The position numbers and the translations under genes are program-made. Below are positions 9,759 to 19,096 of a stretch of 64,000 bases of DNA, one piece after another (position 1 is the stretch's first letter; each line of letters opens with the position of its first letter). The stretch lies in assembly GCA_963713505.1 (NCBI GenBank), contig CAVQMC010000020.1:353923-417922 (forward strand). The letters are read 5' to 3'. The DNA is from CAVQMC01 sp963713505 (lineage in GTDB: Bacteria; Bacteroidota; Ignavibacteria; Ignavibacteriales; Ignavibacteriaceae). Below the pieces are notes generated by a model. The model made no database searches. It was not told where the DNA came from and was given only the letters and a program-made list of their open reading frames with translations.

Positions 9759-10298
9759 ATGTTCAAAACAAGTTTAGAATATGCTTTTATTGTTTTATTA
9801 TTATTGATTTTCTCAGCCTGCAGCGCATCTACCGGAAGCAGATATGACAATAAGGAAAATTCTTTGGAAAATGAAAAAGAAAAAACTGAAAAGCCTGCAG
9901 AAGACTTTGATATGTCTAATTATAGAACAAAAATAGAATTGCCCGAAAAAAATGAAGATGAACAAACGCCAAAAGATATTTCCATTTGGTATGAATATTC
10001 AGATTCCGATACGACGAATACTAATCAAACCCCAACTGTAATTGATAAAGTTCCCGGTTTTAGAGTTCAAGTTTATTCTACTGATAATTTAGATGATGCA
10101 AACAATAAAAGATCCGAAGTATATTTTAAAACTAATCAAAAAAATGTTTATGTAATTTTTGATCCGCCTTTTTATAAAGTTGAAGTTGGTGATTTCACAC
10201 ATATTTCCGATGCAAAAGATTTAAGTTTTAAATTAAAACAACTCGGATATTCCGATTCAAGAGTAGTTAATGAAACAGTAAACATATTTGAAAAATGA
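9759..10298 (+). CDS. SPOR-domain lipoprotein
   Basis: A 179-residue exported protein with a lipoprotein signal (LLLLIFSACSAS, lipobox cysteine). A charged, low-complexity linker rich in Glu/Lys/Asp follows. The SPOR peptidoglycan-binding domain occupies about residues 95-175: GFRVQVYSTDNLDDA, FYKVEVGDF and LKQLGYSDSRVV are its usual strands and helix. Such proteins bind denuded septal glycan. Its stop overlaps the hutI start by four bases (ATGA), an odd pairing of a cell-wall protein with a histidine catabolic gene. Confidence 0.8.
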   Translation: MFKTSLEYAFIVLLLLIFSACSASTGSRYDNKENSLENEKEKTEKPAEDFDMSNYRTKIELPEKNEDEQTPKDISIWYEYSDSDTTNTNQTPTVIDKVPGFRVQVYSTDNLDDANNKRSEVYFKTNQKNVYVIFDPPFYKVEVGDFTHISDAKDLSFKLKQLGYSDSRVVNETVNIFEK

Positions 10299-11551
10299 TT
10301 AAACTATTTGCCAATCCATCACAAATAATCACTGTTGATACAAAAGGTTCCAACTTTAAAAGGGGAAAAGAATTAAATGAACTCTCTCCCCTTTTTGATC
10401 ATTCCATTTTAGTTGAAGATGAAATTATAAAAGATATTATTCCTAATTCTTCAATAAATAAAATTAATTTTGATGAAAAAATTGATCTGAAAAATAAAAT
10501 AATTTTACCAGGATTAGTTGAATGTCATACCCATACAGCTTTTGCCGGTTCCCGGGCAGACGAATTTAAACAAAAAATTGCCGGAGTTAATTACGAAGAT
10601 ATTGCAAAAAGCGGCGGCGGAATAAATGCAACTGTTAAAGCTGTAAGAGAAACAAATTTTGAAAAGCTTTCAAGTATAACATCAAAAAGAGTTGAATATT
10701 TTATTTCTCAAGGAATAACCACATTAGAAATTAAAAGCGGCTACGGATTAGATTTTGATAACGAAATTAAACTGCTTCATATCGTTAAATATTTAAATGA
10801 AATTTATCCAATTGATATTATACCTACATTTTTAGGTGCTCATACTTATCCTCCGGAATTCAAAGAAAATCATTCAGGATATTTAAAATTAATAACTGAT
10901 AATATGCTTCCTCATATTGCAAAAAATAATTTGGCAGAATTCTGTGATGGATTTTGTGAAGCAACTGCATTTTCATCAGATGAAATTGATTTAGTTTTTA
11001 ATAAAGCATCTGAATTAGGTTTAGGAATTAAACTTCATACTGAACAATTTAATAATATCGGCGGACTTCAAACGGCTTTAAAATATAATGCTGTAAGTGT
11101 AGATCATCTTGAAGTTTTAAACGAAAAAGATATTTCTTTAGTTAAAGATTCCGAAACTGTTTGTACTTTATTACCTGGAGTTTCTTTTTTCCTGAATTAT
11201 CAATTTGCTCCTGCAAGAAAATTAATTGATAGTAACGCAATTGTTGCTCTGGCAACTGATTATAATCCGGGTTCCTCTCATATTGCAAATTTAAACTTGA
11301 TAATGAGTTTGGCTTCTTTAAAAATGAGAATGACAATTGAAGAAACTATATCTGCTGTAACAATAAATGCAGCAAAAGCTTTAAATAGAAATAATTCTGT
11401 CGGCAGTATTGAGATTGGTAAAAAAGCAGATTTTTCGGTGTTCGATACAAAGGAATATCCTGATATTGTTTATAATGTAGGAAAAAACTTAAACTGCTTA
11501 ACAATTAAAAACGGAAATATTATTTATGATCCAACCGGAGGTAAAAATTGA
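10295..11551 (+). CDS. hutI: Imidazolonepropionase
   Basis: Hydrolyses 4-imidazolone-5-propanoate to N-formimidoyl-L-glutamate, the third step of histidine degradation; metal-dependent amidohydrolase in the cytoplasm. Metal-binding ECHTHTAFAG, the substrate block GGGINATVKAVR, LKLHTEQF-like IKLHTEQFNNIGG and ALATDYNPGSS are all present. The length (418 residues) is normal. It overlaps ftcD by four bases. hutH and hutU, the first two steps, are not in this window. Confidence 0.95.
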   Translation: MIKLFANPSQIITVDTKGSNFKRGKELNELSPLFDHSILVEDEIIKDIIPNSSINKINFDEKIDLKNKIILPGLVECHTHTAFAGSRADEFKQKIAGVNYEDIAKSGGGINATVKAVRETNFEKLSSITSKRVEYFISQGITTLEIKSGYGLDFDNEIKLLHIVKYLNEIYPIDIIPTFLGAHTYPPEFKENHSGYLKLITDNMLPHIAKNNLAEFCDGFCEATAFSSDEIDLVFNKASELGLGIKLHTEQFNNIGGLQTALKYNAVSVDHLEVLNEKDISLVKDSETVCTLLPGVSFFLNYQFAPARKLIDSNAIVALATDYNPGSSHIANLNLIMSLASLKMRMTIEETISAVTINAAKALNRNNSVGSIEIGKKADFSVFDTKEYPDIVYNVGKNLNCLTIKNGNIIYDPTGGKN

Positions 11552-12564
11552 AAATAGTTGAATGCGTACCAAATTTCAGCGAAGGTAAAAGTAAAGAAAC
11601 ATTTGATTCTATAGAAAAAGCAATTCAAAATACAAACGGAGTAAAGTTATTAAATTTGGAACCTGACGCTGATTATAACAGAGTTGTTGTAACATTAGCT
11701 GGAGATGAAAAAGGTATTATTGAAGGAGCATTAAACGCTTGTAAAGCAGCCGCAGATAAAATTGATATGAGAAATCACAAAGGAGAGCATCCGAGATTAG
11801 GCGCTATTGATGTGGTTCCATTTGTTCCAGTTAAAAATATTACAATGGAAGAATGTGTAAAAATCTCTGAAGCATTTGGAGAGAAAGTTTCTAAAGAATT
11901 AAACTTGCCTGTTTATTTATATGAAGCTTCAGCAAAAACTCCTTCTAGAGGAAGTCTTTCAAATATTCGCAAAGGTGAATACGAAGGTCTGGAAGAAAAA
12001 TTAAAAGATTCTGAATGGAAACCGGATTTTGGTGAAGCAAAATTCAATCCGAAACTTGGGGCTTTAGTAACAGGTGCCAGATTCTTTTTAATTGCATACA
12101 ATGTAAATATTAATTCTACCGATGTTAAATTCTCGAAGGAAATTGCTGAAACTCTAAGAGAATCAGGAAAAGCAAAAAGAGATATTCACGGAAATATTGT
12201 TAAAGAAAACGGTAAAACAGTAAGAATTCCAGGAAGATTAAAAAGTGTAAAAGGAATGGGAGTTTCACTTGAAAAATATAATATTACTCAAGTCTCAATG
12301 AACCTTACAAATTATATGGATACTCCGATTCATGTTGCATTTGAGGAAGTGAAAAAGGAAGCTGAGAAATTAGATGTTAAAGTTAACGGGAGTGAAATTG
12401 TAGGTCTTGTTCCACTGGAAGCACTTTTAATGGCGGGTAAATTCTATTCAAATAGCGCATTAAATGATGAGAAAGAATTAGTAGATTTAGCAATAGAAAA
12501 ACTTGGATTAAGCACATTAAATCCGTTTGAAAAAAATCAAAAAATCATTGATTATATGATTTAA
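11548..12564 (+). CDS. ftcD: Glutamate formimidoyltransferase
   Basis: Moves the formimidoyl group from formimidoyl-glutamate to tetrahydrofolate. The N-terminus KIVECVPNFSEG is the family signature, followed by DYNRVVVTLAG and HPRLGAIDVVPFVP with the catalytic histidine. Start is TTG at 11548, preceded by a strong Shine-Dalgarno GGAGG at 11537-11541; the start overlaps the hutI stop (TTGA). Its 338 residues are the transferase part only, so the transferase and cyclodeaminase activities are on separate proteins here. Confidence 0.94.
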   Translation: MKIVECVPNFSEGKSKETFDSIEKAIQNTNGVKLLNLEPDADYNRVVVTLAGDEKGIIEGALNACKAAADKIDMRNHKGEHPRLGAIDVVPFVPVKNITMEECVKISEAFGEKVSKELNLPVYLYEASAKTPSRGSLSNIRKGEYEGLEEKLKDSEWKPDFGEAKFNPKLGALVTGARFFLIAYNVNINSTDVKFSKEIAETLRESGKAKRDIHGNIVKENGKTVRIPGRLKSVKGMGVSLEKYNITQVSMNLTNYMDTPIHVAFEEVKKEAEKLDVKVNGSEIVGLVPLEALLMAGKFYSNSALNDEKELVDLAIEKLGLSTLNPFEKNQKIIDYMI

Positions 12565-12613
12565 CTAAAATTAAAATAAAACTTATATAAATAATTCTAA
12601 CTTAAGGTGTTCA

Positions 12614-13246
12614 ATGAATTTAGATAAAACAATTAAAAGTTATTTCGAAGAAATTGCATCTTCTGCCCCAACTCCAGGCGGCGGTAATGTTTCTGCTTTC
12701 AGCGGTGCATTAGCATGTAATTTAGGAATTATGGTTTGTAATCTTACAATTGGAAAGAAAAAATATTTAGAAGTTGAAGAGGAAATAAAGGATCTCAGCT
12801 TTCAACTTGAAAGTTTCAAAGATAAATTTCTTCAACTTGCAACAGAAGATAATGAAGCATTTGAAAATGTGATGAAAGCATTTAAACTTCCAAAAGATAC
12901 CGATGAACAAAAGAAAATTAGAACCGAAAAAATAGAAGAAGCCACTGTTAATGCAGCAGTTATTCCCTCTCAAGTAATAAAGGTTTGTAGAAATGTAATT
13001 CCTTTACTAAACACAGTGGCAGAAAAAGGGAATCAAAATTCAGTTTCCGATGCCGGAGTTGCGGCTTCTTTAATTGCAACTGCCGCACAAGGAGCTTATT
13101 TAAATGTTATGATAAACTGCAGTTCAATGAATGATAAAGAAAAAGGCCATGCAATGCTGGAAAAATCCTCTATTTTATTTGAAGAAGTTGAAGATATTTG
13201 CAGCGGAATTTTAGCAGGAATTATGGAAAAAATGCAGATCGATTAA
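12614..13246 (+). CDS. fchA: Formimidoyltetrahydrofolate cyclodeaminase
   Basis: Converts 5-formimidoyl-THF to 5,10-methenyl-THF and ammonia, completing the one-carbon salvage of histidine breakdown. A small all-helical protein of 210 residues. The family's glycine-rich motif APTPGGGNVSAFSG near the N-terminus is clear, and DAGVAASLIATAAQGAYLNV near residues 155-175 matches the second conserved block. It lies 49 bp after ftcD and before a terminator, so it is the last gene of the group. Confidence 0.92.
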   Translation: MNLDKTIKSYFEEIASSAPTPGGGNVSAFSGALACNLGIMVCNLTIGKKKYLEVEEEIKDLSFQLESFKDKFLQLATEDNEAFENVMKAFKLPKDTDEQKKIRTEKIEEATVNAAVIPSQVIKVCRNVIPLLNTVAEKGNQNSVSDAGVAASLIATAAQGAYLNVMINCSSMNDKEKGHAMLEKSSILFEEVEDICSGILAGIMEKMQID

Positions 13247-13269
13247 AACAAATTAAATTTAATATTTAT

Positions 13270-13297
13270 AGCCCGATTTTATGACGGGCTTTTTTTA
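13270..13297 (+). terminator. Rho-independent terminator of the hut operon
   Basis: AGCCCG, a nine-base loop, CGGGCT, then a run of seven T. It directly follows fchA and overlaps the last bases of the convergent gene. Confidence 0.85.
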
Positions 13298-14987
13298 TTC
13301 TTTAAATTGAAATTTAACGTCGGTAATAATCCATCGTGCTCTTAAATTTAATGTATCAGGATAATAATCAAACTCTTCTGATGTTTTAAAAGGATACGGC
13401 CAGCCGAAAGAATAAGAATTGCTGCTGTCTTTATCATAATAACACCACAGTAAATATTTTCCTGGTTTTATTCTATCAAAATTAAATTTATTATTGCCGT
13501 CAAGTTTTTTTTGATATCTATCCGGTGTGCTTGTATTTTCTAAAACTAAAATTGGATTTTTATTTAAATTAATATTTGTAATACTTCCTGTTGCACCTGT
13601 AAAATCCAATCCGCTTATGGTTCTAAATTTTATTATATAAATTGAATCTCTAACATTTCCTGCAATATCCGGCAATTTATTAAGATTTAATTTTTATCAA
13701 ATAATCTGTTTGAGGTTTTAAAATATCATTTGGTTTTATAACAAAACTTGCATCATCAATTGGGTTAATTGTAAAAGGAATTAAAGCATTTAAAGTATCA
13801 GAAAAAATTATATTCTGTTTAATATCTGAAACATCGACTGCATCATCTAAAAATACTTTAAATATCGGATTTTCATAGTCAACATTATTACTTCTCATTG
13901 AAGGTATTGTTTGAAAAATATTCGGCCGCGTTGTGTCCGGTTTATCTGAAATTGTTAAAGAAGTAAAATCATTTAAAAACATATTTTTTAATTTATCCTT
14001 AAGTGTATCAGCTTTCAAATAAACCGAATTTTCTTTGGGAATACTATTCTGAATTGCTAAAACAAGTTCATCTTTTTTTGTTTTACCTTTAAACGCATAT
14101 TTTGGCTTTATTATTTCATTTGAGGTTGAATCTATTAATTGAAAATTATTTGCTTGAACAATTGTGGAATCAAAATCTTTTGTTAATGTTACAAGTACAT
14201 GATTTTCATCGGTCATTAAAGCACTTAGTAAACGGGGTTTTGTCGTATCTGCGGAAGTTAAAAAAAAGTTTAAATTAGAAAATAAAGTATCGTTTTCAGA
14301 CATTGAAATATCTTTGAAAGGCATTCCAATTTTATCTTGTCCTGCCTGAAATAAAAGATCTTTATACTGATCATTAACTGCAAAAACTCTGTAGATTCCT
14401 TCTGACAAACCTAATAGTTTAAATGTACCATCTTTTCCGGTTTGTGAAATATAATCAGGTTTAATCTTGGCAGGGTTTAGAGTATCCTTACCTATAGTTT
14501 TATAAGCAAAAATAAATATTCCGTCCGGTTTTTCAGAATAAACTCTACCTGAAATAATTTTATGATCAATTTTATCTCCGGTTGAAAAAGCAAATGAAAA
14601 TGCCTGCGCCATTCTATTTTTATTATTGTAATCGACAACATCGGTACCAATTGTTACAACATAAGTTGTATTAATTTTTAACTTAGTCGGGAAAGTAACT
14701 GTAACCGTAGTTCCGGTCCAATCGGTTTCCAAATTACCTTCTATTGCAGGAGATATAAAAATTGCATCTTTCACTGTTCTTTTATCTACATATTCTGAAA
14801 ATTCCAATTCAAAATGATCATCTTTAAAATTAGTAGTTCCATCTTCCGGATAAACATTTACAATTTTAGGAGGAATTTTATCAACTTCTCCACCACCGGG
14901 AGGAAGCTGATTTGCACAATCCGATATTAAAAACTGAATCGGAATTATAAATAAAATTATTAATTTGATTTTTGAGTTCTTAACCAT
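13295..14987 (-). CDS. Lipoprotein with bacterial Ig-like (Big_5) domain, frame-disrupted
   Basis: Two adjacent reading frames (13680-14987 and 13295-13675) form one protein of about 565 residues. The first starts with a lipoprotein signal (FLISDCANQLPPGGG, lipobox Cys) and then the Ig-like start KIPPKIVNVYPEDGTTNF, a domain usual in Bacteroidota lipoproteins of this length. It stops at YLIKIKS, while the next frame continues DIAGNVRDSIYI. Dropping one A from ATTAAATC at about 13684 restores reading through I-N-L-N-K-L-P-D. The N-terminal codons overlap the end of mltG. Function unknown. The break could be a consensus error or a real one-base insertion. Confidence 0.65.
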
Positions 14988-16358
14988 CTTTTGTAAATTC
15001 TTACATTTCTTAAATGACCGCTATAGTTTTTTGCAAAATTATGTCCGCCTTTTCCGTTAGCCACAAAATACAAATAATTATTATTATCAGGATATAAAGC
15101 TGGCATTATTGCATTTCGTCCGGGATTATTTAATTGGTCCGGGCGGAAGTCCAGCATATAAATAAGTATTAAAAGGCGAATCAATTTGGAGATCTTTATA
15201 AGTTAATTTCTTCCATCCGTTCGGCTGCAAAAATTGAACAGTTGGATCCGCCTGCAATTTCATTCCTTTTTTTAATCTGTTATAATAAACTTCTGCAATA
15301 ATCGGCATTTCTGCAGTATCATTAGTTTCACCTTTTACTATGCTGGCTAAAGTAATTATTTGATGAATGGAATAACCAAGTTTTTTGGCTCTTTCTTTTA
15401 ATGAATCTGTCCAAAATCCTTTAAAGGATTTATACATACTGTCGATAACTTCTCTTGCAGTACTGTTTTCATAAAAATGATAATCTTTCGGAAAAAGGTA
15501 ACCTTGCATTGTCGGCTGATCAAGGCCTAATGAATCAACAAAGTCTTTATCTTTTGCAAGATCGACAAAATTTGCAGAATCTACTAAAACATAGTGATGA
15601 AGTGTATAAGCCATCCATTTAATTGTTAAGCCTTCGCGTATATGAACATTACGGATAAAGTCAGCATTTCCATTTGTAAATAAATCCAGCAAATCCAGAT
15701 AACTTAAATCGTTTGGAATATAATATCTTGCAGCTCTTAATTTTTTTTCTGCTCCGTAAATAAAAGCGGCAATTTTCATATTTGTTTTACTTGGAATAAT
15801 TCCTTTCAAATATAGCTCATCCACAATTTGATCGAATGTTTCGCCTTTTTTTATTTCAAACTTTACAGGAGCTTTTACATCATAATGATTTGCTGTAAAA
15901 AAAGTAAAATAAAAAATAAAAAGAATTGTAATAAAGAATCCAATAACAATTAGAAATTCTTTTTTAGTTAAAAGATTTTTCCAGTTTATTTTTTCTTTAA
16001 AATTTGGAATAGTAAATTCTTTTCCTTTTTTAGATTCAATTTTTTGAATGTCCCGGCTTTCATCGATTATTCTTTCATAAATTCTTTGTAAAGATAAAGA
16101 AATATCAGAATCGTCAGAATACGATTTTACTTTGTTAATAATCTCTTTTTCACGGCCAGGAGTATAATTAGATAAATCAATAGACTTTTTAATTCTTCCA
16201 ATTAAAATGGAATTTATAGTTCTTTTATAAAGAAGATCCAGGATTTGTTTATCTAATCCGTCGACCTTATTTCTTAATCTTTCCAGTAAATCTTTCTTTT
16301 CTTTTTCAGAAAGATTATTTAATTCATTTAATATCTTGGAATATAATTCATTCATCAA
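14960..16358 (-). CDS. mltG: Chorismate mutase (AroQ)-MltG endolytic transglycosylase fusion, frame-disrupted near the end
   Basis: MltG cuts nascent peptidoglycan glycan strands on the periplasmic side of the inner membrane. From about residue 160 the protein is YceG/MltG-like: a LysM-like segment (EIKKGETFDQIVDEL), then ASIVKGETND, YYNRLKKGMKLQADPTVQ and SPFNTYLYAGLPPGPI. A single membrane span covers about residues 134-154. Residues 25-106 look like an AroQ chorismate mutase, with R29, R46, K57, R69, E70, S101 and Q105 in the family's active-site spacing. The frame stops at about 15128 after GLPPGPI; removing one A from ATTAAATAAT gives NNPGRNAI and continues to 14960. Truncated forms would lack the last ~55 residues. 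Confidence 0.8.
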
Positions 16359-16384
16359 TACAGGTGAGTTTACTTTTCAATTTT

Positions 16385-17392
16385 TTAAGAAAAATATTCT
16401 TCGCTTAAACTGGGATATGGACTTAAGTTTAAATTATCTCTTCTTCCCTTTTCAAATAATTTCCAACCTCTATATGCAATCATTGCAGCATTATCACCGC
16501 AGAATTCCATTCTAGGAACAACTAATTTCTTTTTAAATTTATTTGATAATTCAGCTAAAGCATTTCGCAGATCAGAATTAGCTGCAACACCTCCGACTAA
16601 AGAAATAGATTTAACATCATGTTCAAGCAAAGCTTTTTGAGTGTTTTGAACCAGCGCTTTTATTAGTGCTTTTTGAAATGAAGCTGCAATATCATTTTTA
16701 TCATTATCAGGAATATTTTCATCAAAGTTTTCTTGTATATATCTAAGAACAGCAGTTTTTAATCCGCTGAAAGAAAAATCATATTTACCTTTTAATTCTG
16801 CAACCGGAAAATTTATTTTATCGGGATTTCCCTGAGAAGCTGATTTTTGAATTTTGGGTCCGCCCGGATAACCTAATCCTAACATTTTTGCAACTTTGTC
16901 AAATGCTTCTCCGGCAGCATCATCAACCGTGGTTCCAAGTTTAACAATTTCATAATGATTTTTTACAATTAAAAGAAGAGTATGTCCGCCGGAAACAACC
17001 AAAGCTAAATAAGGGAATTCTGGTTTTTCATCCATTAAAAAACCTGAATAAATATGACCTTCAATATGATTTACACCGATAAAGGGTTTGTCTAAAGAAT
17101 AAGCAAGACCTTTGGCAAAAGTTAATCCAACTAACAAAGCTCCGATTAATCCCGGGCCTGCAGTTGAACAAACTAAATCAATATCTTTCAATTCTAAATC
17201 TGATTTTTTTAATGCATCTTTAACCAAAGGAATCACAATTTGTAGATGTGCCCTGCTTGATAATTCAGGTACAACACCTCCGTATTTTTTATGGAAATCC
17301 TGAGAGGATATTAAATTAGCTTTTAACTCACCGTCAGTTAAAACTGAAACCGAAGTTTCATCACATGAACTTTCAATTCCTAATACTGTCAT
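16385..17392 (-). CDS. tsaD: tRNA N6-threonylcarbamoyladenosine synthase subunit TsaD
   Basis: Catalytic subunit that transfers the threonylcarbamoyl group to A37 of ANN-decoding tRNAs; cytoplasmic and essential in most bacteria. The Kae1/TsaD signature is intact: GIESSCDETSVSVL, STAGPGLIGALLVG, metal-binding HIEGHIYSG, and the late block GGVAANSDLR. Length 335 residues is typical. Its start codon overlaps the stop of the proline dehydrogenase gene by four bases; it is followed by the mltG fusion gene. Confidence 0.96.
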   Translation of the reverse strand: MTVLGIESSCDETSVSVLTDGELKANLISSQDFHKKYGGVVPELSSRAHLQIVIPLVKDALKKSDLELKDIDLVCSTAGPGLIGALLVGLTFAKGLAYSLDKPFIGVNHIEGHIYSGFLMDEKPEFPYLALVVSGGHTLLLIVKNHYEIVKLGTTVDDAAGEAFDKVAKMLGLGYPGGPKIQKSASQGNPDKINFPVAELKGKYDFSFSGLKTAVLRYIQENFDENIPDNDKNDIAASFQKALIKALVQNTQKALLEHDVKSISLVGGVAANSDLRNALAELSNKFKKKLVVPRMEFCGDNAAMIAYRGWKLFEKGRRDNLNLSPYPSLSEEYFS

Positions 17393-18290
17393 TTACCCAT
17401 TCTAAAAATGTTTTTAACAATATCCATTGCCATATTCGGATTTTCTTTTAATCTTCTAATAGAATATGGATACCAATCTTCTCCGAAAGGGACATAAACT
17501 CTTATTTTATATCCGTTAGAATTAATTTTTTCTCTTAAATTTTCTTTTACTCCTAAAAGCATTTGAAATTCAAATTTATCTTTGGGAATGTTTAAATTCT
17601 TTATCATTTGATATGCTTTTTCAACCAAATAATCATCATGTGTTGCAATACCCACATAATTTCCGTTTTTAAGCATTTGCTCCAAAACTTTCAAATAATT
17701 ATCTCTAATAGCTTGTTTATCTTTATAAGCAATATTTGCGGGTTCAACATAAATGCCTTTACAAAGTCTGTAATTAGTTTGAATTTTGTTCAGAACTACA
17801 GCATCATCATAAGTTCTTTTAAATATGCCTGAACAACAATTCCAACATTATCATATTCTTCTTTTAACCTTTTATACAGCTTAATTGTTGCATCAGTGTG
17901 CTGAGAATCTTCCATATCGATTCTTAAAAAATTATTTATTTCTTTAGCTCTTTTAACCAATTCCAAATGCTGCTGATAAGCAAATTCTTCATCGATATCC
18001 AAACCCATCTGCGTTGGTTTAACGGATAAATTTGATAGAAGTTTATGTTCAACAATTGCATCATAAACTTTTAGAGCTTTATTTTTTGCTTCAACAGCCT
18101 CTTCTTTATTATTAACAGATTCTCCTAAAACATCCATGGTTGCATGGATTCCCCTTGAGTTGAGATCTTTTACAACTCTGACAGCATCTTCCATTTTTTC
18201 GCCGGCTATATATCTGCGGGAGAAAAACCCAACAACGGATTTTGGCATAAGTTCCGTCACTGAGACAATAAGTTGATTAATGTACGACAC
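17389..18290 (-). CDS. Proline dehydrogenase, frame-disrupted
   Basis: FAD enzyme of the first step of proline oxidation (proline to pyrroline-5-carboxylate), reducing quinone. Start is GTG at 18290 with AGGAG six bases upstream. The first frame covers the barrel start (GIHATMDVLGESV, FLRIDMEDSQHT) and ends after VQAYLKELMM. Restoring one A in the run at about 17813-17823 gives VQAYLKRTYDDA, and then the family block RLCKGIYVEPANIAYKD. The last frame carries RVYVPFGEDWYPYSIRR, the substrate-binding end of the fold. Together about 300 residues, the usual size of the single-domain enzyme. A one-base loss in an A run is most simply a consensus error. Confidence 0.85.
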
Positions 18291-18394
18291 GACGATCTCC
18301 TAAAGTGAATTTACTTTTAAAAAGAACAAAAATATTAACTTTAAATTTAACCAACTTTTATATGTTTTCATAACTTAAAAATTGCGAATAACAC

Positions 18395-18997
18395 TTATTC
18401 TCCGAGTATCTTTAATAATAAGTTTACTTTTAATTTTAACTCTTCTTTTGTACCGTTGTTTTTAAAAATGAAATCAGCCCTTTTCATTTTTTCTTCATCA
18501 GGTATTTGGTTATTCTGTCTCTTTATAAAATCAGTTTCAGATAAATTATCAGATTCTTTTTTTCTTTTCATTCTAATTTTTTCATCAGCAGTAATTAAAA
18601 CAACATAATCAAATAAATTTTCCATATCAGCTTCATAAATTAATGCTGCTTCGGAAAAAACAATATTATTTTCCATTAGATATTCATCCATCAATTTAAT
18701 TGTATCGGAAATAACTCTTGGATGAATTATCGAATTAATTTTTAATACATTCTCAGGATAATTAAATACTTCTTCAGCTAAATATTTTCTATTTAATTTT
18801 TCACCATCATAAGAATTTTTCCCAAATTCAGAAATAATTTCTTTTTTAACTTCTTTATCATTAACAAGAATTTCTTTCCCTAAATCATCTGCATGAATAA
18901 CATGATAATTTAATTCTTCAAGGAATTTACAGAATAATGATTTTCCGGAGCCAATTCCTCCCGTAACTGCAACTTTGTATTTTTTCTTTTTGTTCAT
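18395..18997 (-). CDS. coaE: Dephospho-CoA kinase
   Basis: Phosphorylates the 3' hydroxyl of dephospho-CoA, the last step of coenzyme A synthesis. P-loop VAVTGGIGSGKSLFC at the N-terminus, then VIHADDLGKEIL and the lid-region pattern RMKRKKESDNLSETD-like, in 200 residues, the usual length. It is not tightly packed with neighbours; a terminator hairpin lies between it and rny upstream. Confidence 0.93.
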   Translation of the reverse strand: MNKKKKYKVAVTGGIGSGKSLFCKFLEELNYHVIHADDLGKEILVNDKEVKKEIISEFGKNSYDGEKLNRKYLAEEVFNYPENVLKINSIIHPRVISDTIKLMDEYLMENNIVFSEAALIYEADMENLFDYVVLITADEKIRMKRKKESDNLSETDFIKRQNNQIPDEEKMKRADFIFKNNGTKEELKLKVNLLLKILGE

Positions 18998-19033
18998 TTT
19001 AATGTGCTTTATTATTTTTACAAATATAAAAAA

Positions 19034-19073
19034 AAGCGAAGTCTGTTAAATATTAATTTGTTAGACTTCGCTT
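19034..19073. terminator. Bidirectional hairpin terminator
   Basis: AAGCGAAGTCT pairs perfectly with AGACTTCGCTT around an 18-base loop, preceded by an A run (T run on the minus strand). It terminates rny transcripts before coaE. Confidence 0.8.
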
Positions 19074-19096
19074 AAATGTTAAAATATTATAAAATA

